A stretch of DNA of 9,025 nt from Candidatus Bathyarchaeota archaeon (GCA_030613835.1 JAUWLH010000049.1:1-9025), one strand, 5' to 3'; positions 1 through 5,737 are shown, numbered from the stretch's first letter. Made by a program: numbers and translations. Notes: generated from the sequence alone by a model not told the origin.

Positions 1-189
1 ACCCACACGATGATCGCCACAAAGGCAGCCTTCTTGGGCGATTACTTTATTGTGATGAGAAGCATCTTCTTCATCAGCATCTGGACCGTGGCATTGCTCT
101 ACATAGCCGCCAAGATATTTAGCACGGAGCGGATAATCACGGCTAGGTTCACGTTCGGTGATATCGGAAAGATCTTCAAAAGAAAGTAA
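1..189 (+). CDS. C-terminal end of a membrane protein, probably an ABC-2 type transporter permease (5' truncated)
   Basis: The reading frame is open from the first base to a TAA at 187-189 and gives 62 residues. About residues 15-40 form one strongly hydrophobic helix (FIVMRSIFFISIWTVALLY), followed by AAKIFSTERI and a basic tail ending KIFKRK. A final membrane helix, an AAK(I/L)F-type cytoplasmic exit and a short basic tail are typical of the C-terminus of ABC-2 permease subunits, which form the membrane channel of drug, lipid or polysaccharide exporters. The ATPase partner would lie outside the window. Because only the last helix is visible, another polytopic membrane protein is possible. 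A hairpin plus T-run 19 nt after the stop closes the transcript. Confidence 0.6.
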   Translation, partial: THTMIATKAAFLGDYFIVMRSIFFISIWTVALLYIAAKIFSTERIITARFTFGDIGKIFKRK

Positions 190-207
190 GATTTATCATA
201 CCTCAGT

Positions 208-238
208 TAGCCGTTTAACGGCTACACGCCTTTTTTTT
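208..238 (+). terminator. Hairpin plus T8 terminator after the permease
   Basis: TAGCCGTT at 208-215 pairs perfectly with AACGGCTA at 217-224, leaving at least a 6-bp stem with a tight loop. After six bases a run of eight T follows (231-238). It stands 19 nt after the permease stop and before the next TATA box. A run of T alone often suffices in Archaea, so the stem is extra support for transcript ending here. Confidence 0.7.
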
Positions 239-263
239 GTGACTTTCCCCATCTAATAACTCG

Positions 264-272
264 TATAAAATA
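264..272 (+). promoter_or_regulatory. TATA box of the amidotransferase gene
   Basis: TATAAAATA at 264-272 is the best TATA-like element between the terminator and the amidotransferase. An archaeal start about 25 nt downstream would fall near 290-295, giving a leader of about 27 nt to the ATG at 320 or 51 nt to the ATG at 344. Confidence 0.5.
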
Positions 273-319
273 AGCAGTATTCAGGGTCCAACCTATCCCA
301 ATGTCTTGGAAAGCTTATC

Positions 320-1042
320 ATGGGAAAAGACCCACCAATACCCATGAAGCGCGTTCTAATAATCCAGAACGATCCACCCGAGACCCTTGGGCTTTACGAG
401 ACATATCTACGGGAACGAGCCGCCCTCACGCTCATCAAAGCCTACGAGCTCCCCGAGTCCGAACCATTCCCCCCCGTTAATGATTACGACTCCTTCGTCA
501 TCGGGCCTACACCCATCTCCGCGAACGATGCTTTGGAACATCCCTTCCTCCGAAAGGAATTGAACTACCTCAAGGAGATAGTGGACAGCAGTAAGCCCTG
601 CCTCGGCGTCTGCTGCGGCGGACAGATGCTATCAATTGTTCTAGGAGGCGAGGTAGTGAGGAGCCCCCGCAAGGAGGTCGGCAGGTACAACGTCAGCCTA
701 GCCGAGGACGGACTCCATGACCCGCTGTTCCATGGATTCCCCGATGAATTTCCCGTATTCCACTGGCACGCCGACATGTTTACCGTACCTCTTGGAGGAA
801 AGCTTCTGGCAACGGGTGACCCATGCCCCATCCAAGCATACAGAAAGGACAATGTGTGGGGCGTGATATTTCACCTTGAGATTACCTCAGAAGACGCTAA
901 GAGGTGGGCCAAGGCGTACCCGGAAGAGCCCGCCATAATCGGCAAAACCGTTAAACAGGTAATCAAGGAATGTGAGGTAGCCGAGAAAGATATGGCTAGG
1001 CTGGCCAGCATCTTCATTGATAATTTTTTAAATATAGGCTAG
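320..1042 (+). CDS. Stand-alone type 1 (class I) glutamine amidotransferase
   Basis: This 240-residue protein has the class I (triad) glutamine amidotransferase fold, which releases ammonia from glutamine. The nucleophile elbow is KPCLGVCCGGQML with Cys98 as the expected nucleophile; the triad is completed by His185 and Glu187 in IFHLEIT. FHWHADMFTVP (147-157) followed by CPIQAYR is the family's usual WH(G/A)D...QAFR region. No synthetase domain is fused, and the neighbour is not an obvious partner, so the ammonia acceptor is unknown; GMP-synthase-like and gamma-glutamyl-peptide hydrolase-like relatives share this layout. The second Cys (Cys99) replaces the usual Leu/Phe/Tyr. The ATG at 320 has a GGAAAG 6 nt upstream, but homologues are expected to begin near MKRVLIIQND, so ATG 344 is a real alternative start. 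Transcript and promoter look monocistronic. Confidence 0.85.
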   Translation: MGKDPPIPMKRVLIIQNDPPETLGLYETYLRERAALTLIKAYELPESEPFPPVNDYDSFVIGPTPISANDALEHPFLRKELNYLKEIVDSSKPCLGVCCGGQMLSIVLGGEVVRSPRKEVGRYNVSLAEDGLHDPLFHGFPDEFPVFHWHADMFTVPLGGKLLATGDPCPIQAYRKDNVWGVIFHLEITSEDAKRWAKAYPEEPAIIGKTVKQVIKECEVAEKDMARLASIFIDNFLNIG

Positions 1043-1106
1043 ATCGGCCCTATTCCCAGCTGGATACCTGATATTTTGGCTAAAGATTTTCAGACAGATG
1101 ACAGAT

Positions 1107-1113
1107 TATTTTT
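1107..1113 (+). terminator. Possible T-tract termination site after the amidotransferase
   Basis: ATTTTTG-type run (T5 at 1109-1113) lies in an A/T-rich stretch about 65 nt after the stop. There is no convincing stem; a weak ATAGG/CCTAT pairing straddles the stop codon at 1034-1053. The call rests only on the archaeal habit of stopping at T-runs. Confidence 0.25.
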
Positions 1114-1175
1114 GCGTTGTTGCATGTAACCTGACACAAGCCCTCATCATAACACCATAAAACCCGCGGGATAAC

Positions 1176-1181
1176 CTTAAA
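1176..1181 (+). promoter_or_regulatory. TATA-like box of the HAD phosphatase gene
   Basis: CTTAAA at 1176-1181 would place the transcript start near 1200-1206, just ahead of the GGAG at 1208-1211 that serves the ATG at 1220. A second candidate, CATAAAA at 1156-1162, would give a leader of about 35 nt. Confidence 0.35.
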
Positions 1182-1207
1182 CCCAACAACCGCCACCGCA
1201 TAGGAAA

Positions 1208-1211
1208 GGAG
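1208..1211 (+). promoter_or_regulatory. Shine-Dalgarno site of the HAD phosphatase
   Basis: AAAGGAGAG contains GGAG at 1208-1211, eight bases before the ATG at 1220. It fixes that ATG as the start and shows that this organism uses leadered, ribosome-site-dependent starts on some genes. Confidence 0.7.
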
Positions 1212-1219
1212 AGAAACTC

Positions 1220-1906
1220 ATGCTCAAAGGCATCATATTCGACCTCGACAGCACCCTCATCCAGGCCCGCATAGACTTCGTGAAGATGAAGAAACACATG
1301 ATCAAGCTCCTGGAGGAACATGGGCATCCCAAGGGGGAGCTAAGCCCCACAAACCAAACCACCGTCCAAATCATGGAGTGCGCTCGGGAAGCATGGGAAC
1401 AGAACGAAAAACCCCGCGACGAGTGCCAGGCGGTGACTGATGGCATAGAGGAAATCATGAACAAGGGCGAGCTCGACGCAGTAGTGAATCTCAGCGAGAT
1501 CGAGGGAGCCTGCAAGGCGATTACCACTCTCAAAGAAAAGGGACTAAAACTAGCCATACTCACTAGGAGCCACCACGAGTACGCGTTAAAGGCCCTAGAC
1601 AAAATCAAGTCCCTCGACAGCTTCGATGTTGTCCTAGGTAGAAACGAGACCCCCGAGCCCAAACCGTACAAGGGGGCGATCGACCACACGTTAATGCTCA
1701 TGGGCTTGGAACGGGATGAAGTCGCCATGATTGGGGATCATCAGATCGACAGGGACAGCGCCACCAACAGCGGCACTTTGTTCATAGGGGTCGCAACCAG
1801 CAGAAGAGGGTTAAAATCATGGACCGATGATACCCCACCGGAACATTTCCTTCCAAGCGTAAAGGAACTCCCGGGCTACCTGGAAGAACAGGGATTAATC
1901 AAATAA
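1220..1906 (+). CDS. HAD-superfamily phosphatase (phosphoglycolate-phosphatase-like)
   Basis: The 228-residue protein shows all four haloacid dehalogenase motifs. Motif I is FDLDSTL with nucleophile Asp8 and acid/base Asp10; motif II is Thr115 in LAILTRS; motif III is Lys148 in EPKPYKG; motif IV is IGDHQID with Asp173 and Asp177 binding Mg2+. Residues about 15-95 form a helical insert between motifs I and II, the C1 cap that decides the substrate, as in the phosphoglycolate phosphatase/beta-phosphoglucomutase group. It is expected to be a cytosolic Mg2+-dependent hydrolase of a small phosphate ester; the substrate cannot be read from sequence. The start is set by GGAG eight bases upstream. 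The gene lies 177 bp after the amidotransferase and 67 bp before UPF0147, with its own promoter candidate, so no operon link is evident. Confidence 0.87.
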   Translation: MLKGIIFDLDSTLIQARIDFVKMKKHMIKLLEEHGHPKGELSPTNQTTVQIMECAREAWEQNEKPRDECQAVTDGIEEIMNKGELDAVVNLSEIEGACKAITTLKEKGLKLAILTRSHHEYALKALDKIKSLDSFDVVLGRNETPEPKPYKGAIDHTLMLMGLERDEVAMIGDHQIDRDSATNSGTLFIGVATSRRGLKSWTDDTPPEHFLPSVKELPGYLEEQGLIK

Positions 1907-1911
1907 CAAGG

Positions 1912-1916
1912 TTTTT
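1912..1916 (+). terminator. T5 termination signal after the HAD gene
   Basis: A run of five T at 1912-1916 begins six bases after the HAD stop and precedes a C-rich stretch and the next TATA box. No stem is seen. The position between two genes that have separate promoters favours a termination role. Confidence 0.35.
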
Positions 1917-1930
1917 ACCCCCCACTGAAA

Positions 1931-1938
1931 CCTATAAG
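1931..1938 (+). promoter_or_regulatory. TATA-like box of the UPF0147 gene
   Basis: CCTATAAG at 1931-1938 would start transcription around 1957-1962, close to the AAGGAGAA ribosome site at 1959-1966. The leader would be very short, so either the start lies slightly upstream or the gene is partly read through from the HAD gene. Confidence 0.4.
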
Positions 1939-1960
1939 CTAAATTCCTTACCAATTTCAA

Positions 1961-1964
1961 GGAG
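1961..1964 (+). promoter_or_regulatory. Shine-Dalgarno site that decides the UPF0147 start
   Basis: GGAG at 1961-1964 is nine bases before ATG 1974 but only three before the in-frame TTG at 1968. Normal spacing supports the ATG, which gives an 89-residue protein rather than the 91-residue TTG version. Confidence 0.6.
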
Positions 1965-1973
1965 AATTTGAAG

Positions 1974-2243
1974 ATGATCGGCAACGAAGAATATATGAAA
2001 AAGATTTCACAGGCAAAACAGATACTAAACATGATCGCGGACGACAACACGACTCCCAGAAACATCCGCAGGACAGCTAAGACTGCATCCGAAATGCTGG
2101 ACGACGAGACCCTGAGCATAGCCGCAAGGGCTGCAAACGCCATCAGCATCCTAGAGGAGATTAGCCAGGACCCCAACATGCCCATGTACAGCCGTACACG
2201 CATCTGGAATGCCATCAGCGTCCTAGAGGGCATACGCGACTAA
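1974..2243 (+). CDS. UPF0147 family protein, archaeal, function unknown
   Basis: This acidic 89-residue protein matches the UPF0147 family in length and style. Recognisable parts are the N-terminal helix around QAKQILNMIADDNTTPRNIR, the central AAxxML(D/N)xxxxSxAxRAANAI stretch (here TASEMLDDETLSIAARAANA) and a C-terminal DPNMPMYSRTRIWNAIS segment. The whole chain is predicted helical, with no membrane segment, Cys pairs or catalytic motif. The family is essentially restricted to Archaea and small all-helical members are known; no function is established. The start at ATG 1974 is chosen from ribosome-site spacing, with TTG 1968 as an alternative. It has its own TATA candidate upstream and a T5 run just after the stop, so it may be transcribed alone. 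Its presence is the strongest single marker that the window is archaeal. Confidence 0.9.
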   Translation: MIGNEEYMKKISQAKQILNMIADDNTTPRNIRRTAKTASEMLDDETLSIAARAANAISILEEISQDPNMPMYSRTRIWNAISVLEGIRD

Positions 2244-2247
2244 CCCA

Positions 2248-2252
2248 TTTTT
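2248..2252 (+). terminator. T5 termination signal after UPF0147
   Basis: Five T at 2248-2252 begin four bases after the UPF0147 stop and are followed by a C/T-rich segment and a new TATA box. No hairpin is visible. Confidence 0.4.
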
Positions 2253-2264
2253 CTCCTAACTCAT

Positions 2265-2272
2265 CTTAAATA
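2265..2272 (+). promoter_or_regulatory. TATA box of the small membrane protein gene
   Basis: CTTAAATA at 2265-2272 is a good archaeal box A. A start about 25 nt downstream falls near 2290-2294, immediately ahead of the GGTG ribosome site at 2294-2297. Confidence 0.5.
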
Positions 2273-2293
2273 CCTCGATTCCATCACAGTTAT

Positions 2294-2297
2294 AGGT
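2294..2297 (+). promoter_or_regulatory. Ribosome site supporting the TTG start at 2306
   Basis: GGTG at 2294-2297 matches part of the archaeal GGAGGTG ribosome site and lies eight bases before TTG 2306. No ATG is available at a sensible place, so the TTG is taken as the start. Confidence 0.5.
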
Positions 2298-2305
2298 GCA
2301 TTTTC

Positions 2306-2629
2306 TTGAAACAGGAGACAGTTAACGCATTATGGGGTAACCGATTGACCTGGGATGAGTTATCAACACTCGCAGTATGTCTGGCATTGGACCTACTGGA
2401 TTACCTCGTGCCTTTCATGATGACGCCGATATACGGGGACCTCTTAGATCTCACCGGCATCGCATTCGCTTTCATATTCTTCAACACGATAGGAGCCCTC
2501 ACGATACTTGAACTCGTACCCGGCCTCGATATACTGCCCCTATTCACAATGACATGGATAACTTGGTACATTAACACCAGCAAGGCAAACAAGAAAAGGA
2601 CCAGTGAACAGCTGGAGCGGTGGCGCTGA
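2306..2629 (+). CDS. Small integral membrane protein, function unknown
   Basis: The 107-residue product begins at TTG 2306, supported by GGTG eight bases upstream. It has a short polar N-terminus, then three hydrophobic segments at about residues 18-38, 48-66 and 68-89, joined by very short turns, and a basic cytoplasmic-looking tail (SKANKKRTSEQLERWR). Acidic residues lie inside or beside the helices: Asp29 and Asp32 in LALDLLDYLVP, Asp45 and Asp48 in GDLLDLTG, Glu69 and Asp75 in ELVPGLDILP. That spacing is unlikely in a random hydrophobic peptide, and ELVPGLDILPLFTMTW looks like a conserved core. I recall similar small proteins in other archaea but cannot name a family. No signal peptide, enzyme motif or transporter signature is seen. 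It has its own promoter and no operon partner. Confidence 0.72.
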   Translation: MKQETVNALWGNRLTWDELSTLAVCLALDLLDYLVPFMMTPIYGDLLDLTGIAFAFIFFNTIGALTILELVPGLDILPLFTMTWITWYINTSKANKKRTSEQLERWR

Positions 2630-2909
2630 ACTAAATTCGCCCTCCACAATGACATTCAAACACGCCCAGATCGTACCCTGTGGAAAGCTTGATCATAGGA
2701 AGAGTTCGGTGAACATGAACGGTACAGCCTATACAGCGACAAGTAAATTCCAGAACTCACTTATATCCCATTGATAATCAGTGGACTAGGGATCCTACCT
2801 CAGACTATAACCGAAAAGAGTGTCAACAATGTCGATAGCCACAACAATCATAGAGGCTAACGGGGTTTGTGCTTCTCTGGGTGAAGCAACCAGCTTCTAT
2901 CCACTGATA
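2630..2909. other. 280-bp region without a convincing gene
   Basis: No long reading frame, tRNA-like fold or clear C/D-box sRNA was seen on either strand. It holds a TATA-like CTTATAT at 2760-2766, a bulged hairpin at 2864-2891, and a 24-nt stretch at 2681-2704 that resembles 307-329. Two short ATG frames on the plus strand (2649-2774, 41 codons; 2829-2942, 37 codons) have no ribosome site and no recognisable motif. It may contain an unrecognised small RNA, decayed coding sequence or only spacer between the tails of two converging genes. Confidence 0.5.
2864..2891 (-). terminator. Bulged hairpin after the glycosyltransferase stop, possible terminator
   Basis: GGT(TTG)TGCTTC at 2864-2875 pairs with GAAGCAACC at 2883-2891: nine pairs with a 3-nt bulge and a 7-nt loop. 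It starts 19 nt beyond the minus-strand stop at 2910. No strong T-run follows on the minus strand, only T4 near 2814, so its role in ending that transcript is uncertain. Confidence 0.3.
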
Positions 2910-3740
2910 TTAGGTAAGTCTTTTCTCATGAAGCCTCTCTAGGAGCTCCCACATCGCGTACTTCCCAGCGAACTCGTAGTACTCCTTCGAGTGGGGCTTC
3001 CTCAAGCCCCCTAACGCTGTTAGGGCATGAGAGAGGAACATTGTCAGCCCCCCTAGGATCCACGGTCGGTCAGTCGCATACACAATGGCGATGAGGAATG
3101 TGTGCCACGGCGGGAACCCGAGGAAGTACCTTGATCTCCCTGATAGAACCCATCTGCTCAGAATGCTCCTCCTCCATGTCCTGAGTTGGGTGTATTTTAC
3201 GTCTGGAAACGACTCGACTACCCATCCGTGCTGCTTTGCCTGAATCAAAGCGAGTGTGTCAAAAGCGTTACCTGGGGTGAAGTGACCGATATCATTCCAG
3301 CATTCCCTGCGATAGATCTTGGCGCCATCTGAAGCCCTTCCTCTCCAAACCATCTCGTCGTGCGGCGTGCCGCTTGACACCCCAAGTCTCGGGTTCTTCT
3401 CGAACTCCGGTATTATCCTCTGGAAATAGTCTTTTGGCAATACGCTGTCTGCGTCTATCTTGAGTATAAAATCCCAGTCGGGGACTAGCTTCGTGACCCT
3501 CTTCATTCCGCTGTTCAGGGCCCACGCCAGGTTTACTCCCCTTGTCTCGTGCCTCGGGTTTTCGAGTCTTAGCACCTCAATTCCCTCGTACTTCGATAGA
3601 ATCTCGGGGGTTGTATCGGTGGATGCATCATCTACAACAACGTATGAGGCTGGTGGCGGGTCTAAGGCTAGGACTGCCTCGACTGTATGCCTGATGAACT
3701 TTTCCTCGTTCCTTCCGCTGGTCAAGGCAACGTACTTCAT
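2910..3740 (-). CDS. Family 2 (GT-A fold) glycosyltransferase
   Basis: The protein (276 residues from the ATG at 3740) has the GT2 order: MKYVALTSGRNEEKFI nucleotide-binding start, VVVDDASTDTT with the paired Asp, KIDADS carrying the metal-binding DxD, and a later AFDTLALIQAKQHGW acceptor-side helix followed by basic LRTWRRS. Near the C-terminus WHTFLIAIVYATDRPW and LGGLTMFLSHALTAL are hydrophobic and may dip into the membrane. It should transfer a sugar from a nucleotide-sugar to a lipid, glycan or protein at the inner membrane face; the sugar is unknown. ATG 3773 is in frame and adds 11 AT-rich residues; 3740 is preferred because the domain begins there and AAGGG lies seven bases upstream. 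It is divergent from glmS, which supplies amino-sugar precursor, so shared control is plausible. Confidence 0.85.
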   Translation of the reverse strand: MKYVALTSGRNEEKFIRHTVEAVLALDPPPASYVVVDDASTDTTPEILSKYEGIEVLRLENPRHETRGVNLAWALNSGMKRVTKLVPDWDFILKIDADSVLPKDYFQRIIPEFEKNPRLGVSSGTPHDEMVWRGRASDGAKIYRRECWNDIGHFTPGNAFDTLALIQAKQHGWVVESFPDVKYTQLRTWRRSILSRWVLSGRSRYFLGFPPWHTFLIAIVYATDRPWILGGLTMFLSHALTALGGLRKPHSKEYYEFAGKYAMWELLERLHEKRLT

Positions 3741-3762
3741 CGTGAAACCCTTAGACAATTTG

Positions 3763-3770
3763 AATATATC
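3763..3770 (-). promoter_or_regulatory. TATA-like box for a start at 3740
   Basis: On the minus strand GATATATT lies at 3763-3770, about 26 nt before ATG 3740. If used, the glycosyltransferase would be leaderless from 3740. It competes with the box at 3803-3810, which fits a start near 3773. Confidence 0.35.
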
Positions 3771-3782
3771 CATATACTAATA

Positions 3783-3800
3783 GGTTTAACCGAATAAACC
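3783..3800. repeat. Inverted repeat in the glycosyltransferase/glmS divergent promoter region, possible operator
   Basis: GGTTTA at 3783-3788 and TAAACC at 3795-3800 are perfect inverted half-sites separated by six bases. Measured on the minus strand, the repeat lies just downstream of the TATA-like AATTATAT (3803-3810) and overlaps the expected polymerase footprint, a usual place for an archaeal repressor. It is about 30 bp upstream of the glmS TATA box, where an activator could sit. A chance 6+6 repeat cannot be excluded. Confidence 0.4.
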
Positions 3801-3802
3801 CC

Positions 3803-3810
3803 ATATAATT
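3803..3810 (-). promoter_or_regulatory. TATA-like box of the glycosyltransferase gene
   Basis: AATTATAT on the minus strand (3810 down to 3803) would start transcription near 3776-3780, only a few bases before ATG 3773 and some 35-40 bases before ATG 3740. Confidence 0.4.
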
Positions 3811-3831
3811 ATCACTACTGAATAGTTGTAA

Positions 3832-3838
3832 CTTATAA
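3832..3838 (+). promoter_or_regulatory. glmS: TATA box of glmS
   Basis: CTTATAA at 3832-3838 is a strong archaeal box A. Transcription would begin near 3858-3864, giving a leader of about 15-20 nt before ATG 3878. There is no room for a glmS ribozyme, which is a bacterial device. Confidence 0.6.
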
Positions 3839-3867
3839 GGAATAAGTGCGGTCATGAATATAATTGA

Positions 3868-3872
3868 GTGAT
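3868..3872 (+). promoter_or_regulatory. glmS: Ribosome site of glmS
   Basis: GTGAT at 3868-3872 complements the 16S rRNA tail and lies five bases before ATG 3878. An upstream ATG at 3854 is out of use because its frame ends at TGA within six codons. Confidence 0.45.
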
Positions 3873-3877
3873 TCGAC

Positions 3878-5701
3878 ATGTGCGGTATTTTTGGGTGCAT
3901 TATTAGAGAAGGACAGGCAGTAAAACTCATCACTGATGGCTTAAAACGCCTTGAATACAGAGGCTACGACAGTACAGGGGTTGCGACGATCCAGAATGGG
4001 CATATGAGTATAAGAAAAGACAAGGGACGTCTCCAAGAAGTTGTATCCCATCTCTGTATAATGGATATGAAGGGCAAGATAGGGCTAGGACACACCCGTT
4101 GGGCCACCCACGGGGCTCCGGCAATGGAGAACGCGCACCCGCATACTGATTCAAACGAGTCAATCGCGCTCATCCACAACGGTGTCATCGAGAACTATAT
4201 TGAGTTAAAGGACGAGCTTCTTGAGAAAGGTCATATATTCAAGTCAAGAACCGACACAGAGGTCATTCCCCACCTCATCGAGGAGGAGATGAAGAACGAT
4301 ATCGGCCTCCAGGGAGCCATGCTGAGGGTCCTGAGGAGGCTAAAGGGCAGTTACGCCTTGGGCGTCCTTTCAACACATGAGCCCGAAAAGATATTCGTCG
4401 CTAGGAACGAGAGCCCATTGGTCCTTGGTATATCCGACAACGGGACCTTCTGTGCATCTGATGTGCCCGCTCTTCTACCGTACACCAATCAGGTGACCTA
4501 CCTGAGGAACGGTGAGATGGCCGTCATGGATCTGGGTGGATACCAACTCATGAAGATTAGCGACGGGATGAGCATCGAGAGAGGGACTCAGAAGATCACG
4601 TGGAGCCTTGAGATGGCCGAGAAACAGGGCTACAAGCATTACATGTTAAAGGAAATATACGAGCAGCCCAACAGCCTCAAGGATGGACTGAGGCTTCAGG
4701 AAAGGTATCTGGACCTGTTAACCCAGTTCCTTGACAGGGGTGAAGAGGTATTCCTCGTTGCGGCCGGGACGAGTTTCCACTCGTGTCTGGCAGGCTCTTA
4801 TATCCTGTCCAAACTGGCCCGGATTACCGCTATACCCGTAGTATCCTCGGAGTTCACTGAGAGGTACGGGGCAACCGTAGGGATAGACTCAGTTGTCCTC
4901 ACAGTCAGCCAGTCAGGCGAGACCTATGACACGCTGAAAGCGATTGATCACGCAAGGATGAGGGCCGCAACGGTTCTCGGGATCACTAACACCGTTGGCT
5001 CGACGCTGACGAGGGTTTCAAGGGCGTACCTGATCCAGCAGTCAGGTCCAGAGATCGGGGTTGCCGCCACCAAGACTTTCACCTCCCAGGTTCTGGTGCT
5101 GGCACAGATGGCCCTGAGATTGGCCAAGAATAGGGGCAAGCTATCACAGGACGAGTTGGATGAACTGGATGAGAAACTGCAAAAGGTGCCTAGCTGGGTA
5201 GAGGAGTCACTTGAGAAGCTTGCGGACCCCATCGATAAGCTGGCGAAGAGTATCTTGGATGAGGAGCTATTCGTATTCCTCGGCAGAGGTATCAGCGCCG
5301 CTACCGCACTAGAGGCTCGACTCAAAGTGCTGGAGATCACCTACGTGCCCTCACTGGCGTATCCCGCGGGGGAGAGCAAGCATGGTCCCATCAGTATCAT
5401 CGAGGAGGGCGTTACATGCATCTTCATCTGTCCCCAAGGCGAGACCCGTCCACATATTATTGGCAGCATCATGGAGATGAAGAGCAGGGGCGCCAGGATC
5501 ATATCCGTCTGCGAGGAGGGCGACGAGGATATCAAGAGGATAAGTGACCAGGTGATAGAGATGCCCAAGGGCATACCCGAGTTGTTGTCCCCGCTCGTCT
5601 ACATTATCCCCATGCAGCTGCTGGCTTACAAGCTGGCAGTCATGAAGGGCCTTGACCCAGACATGCCGAGGAACTTGGCGAAGAGCGTAACAGTTCCTTA
5701 G
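3878..5701 (+). CDS. glmS: Glutamine--fructose-6-phosphate aminotransferase (isomerizing)
   Basis: Full-length at 607 residues. It converts fructose-6-phosphate and glutamine to glucosamine-6-phosphate, the first step to UDP-GlcNAc. Residues 1-220 are a class II amidotransferase: Cys2 becomes the N-terminal nucleophile after Met removal, with LEYRGYDSTG, HTRWATHG (72-79), HNGVIENY (100-107) and SRTDTEV (123-129). EQPNSL at 262 marks the hinge. SIS domain 1 (about 288-420) has AAGTSFHSC, SQSGETYDT and the ATKTFTSQ helix; SIS domain 2 (about 455-590) has FLGRGISAATALEARLKVLE and PAGESKHGP. The tail DMPRNLAKSVTVP matches the conserved GlmS C-terminus with its catalytic Lys. Thr33 stands where Ala is usual in RGYDSAG. 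The gene has its own TATA box and is head-to-head with a glycosyltransferase. All key residues are present, so it should be active. Confidence 0.97.
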   Translation: MCGIFGCIIREGQAVKLITDGLKRLEYRGYDSTGVATIQNGHMSIRKDKGRLQEVVSHLCIMDMKGKIGLGHTRWATHGAPAMENAHPHTDSNESIALIHNGVIENYIELKDELLEKGHIFKSRTDTEVIPHLIEEEMKNDIGLQGAMLRVLRRLKGSYALGVLSTHEPEKIFVARNESPLVLGISDNGTFCASDVPALLPYTNQVTYLRNGEMAVMDLGGYQLMKISDGMSIERGTQKITWSLEMAEKQGYKHYMLKEIYEQPNSLKDGLRLQERYLDLLTQFLDRGEEVFLVAAGTSFHSCLAGSYILSKLARITAIPVVSSEFTERYGATVGIDSVVLTVSQSGETYDTLKAIDHARMRAATVLGITNTVGSTLTRVSRAYLIQQSGPEIGVAATKTFTSQVLVLAQMALRLAKNRGKLSQDELDELDEKLQKVPSWVEESLEKLADPIDKLAKSILDEELFVFLGRGISAATALEARLKVLEITYVPSLAYPAGESKHGPISIIEEGVTCIFICPQGETRPHIIGSIMEMKSRGARIISVCEEGDEDIKRISDQVIEMPKGIPELLSPLVYIIPMQLLAYKLAVMKGLDPDMPRNLAKSVTVP

Positions 5702-5707
5702 CCAAAA

Positions 5708-5716
5708 CCTAAAATT
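5708..5716 (+). promoter_or_regulatory. Possible TATA box of the cysteine desulfurase gene
   Basis: CCTAAAATT at 5708-5716 would start transcription near 5735-5742, leaving almost no leader ahead of TTG 5746/5749. It fits the absence of a ribosome site there. It sits immediately after the glmS stop, so read-through from glmS is an alternative. Confidence 0.3.
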
Positions 5717-5720
5717 CTCC

Positions 5721-5737
5721 TTTTACCCTTTCTTTTT
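5721..5737 (+). terminator. Double T-tract after glmS
   Basis: T4 at 5721-5724 and TTCTTTTT at 5729/5730-5737 begin 20 nt after the glmS stop. The pattern of two pyrimidine runs is typical of archaeal stop regions; no stem is seen. Confidence 0.45.

Noticed and set aside
1034..1053. ATAGG/CCTAT stem across the amidotransferase stop as a terminator
   Set aside because: Only five pairs with a ten-base loop and no T-run directly after it.
1177..1728. 183-residue minus-strand frame opposite the HAD gene
   Set aside because: Serine-rich, low-complexity product typical of an antisense shadow; the plus-strand gene has all four HAD motifs and a ribosome site.
2649..2774. 41-residue plus-strand ATG frame in the gap after the membrane protein
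   Set aside because: No ribosome site, no TATA box at proper spacing, no hydrophobic or motif pattern, and mixed composition typical of chance frames.
2829..2942. 37-residue plus-strand ATG frame overlapping the glycosyltransferase end
   Set aside because: No ribosome site and overlaps a well-supported gene; the TATA-like box at 2760 is too far upstream for a leaderless start.
3839..3877. glmS ribozyme/riboswitch upstream of glmS
   Set aside because: The leader predicted from the TATA box is only about 15-20 nt, far too short, and the ribozyme is a bacterial element. No matching core was seen.
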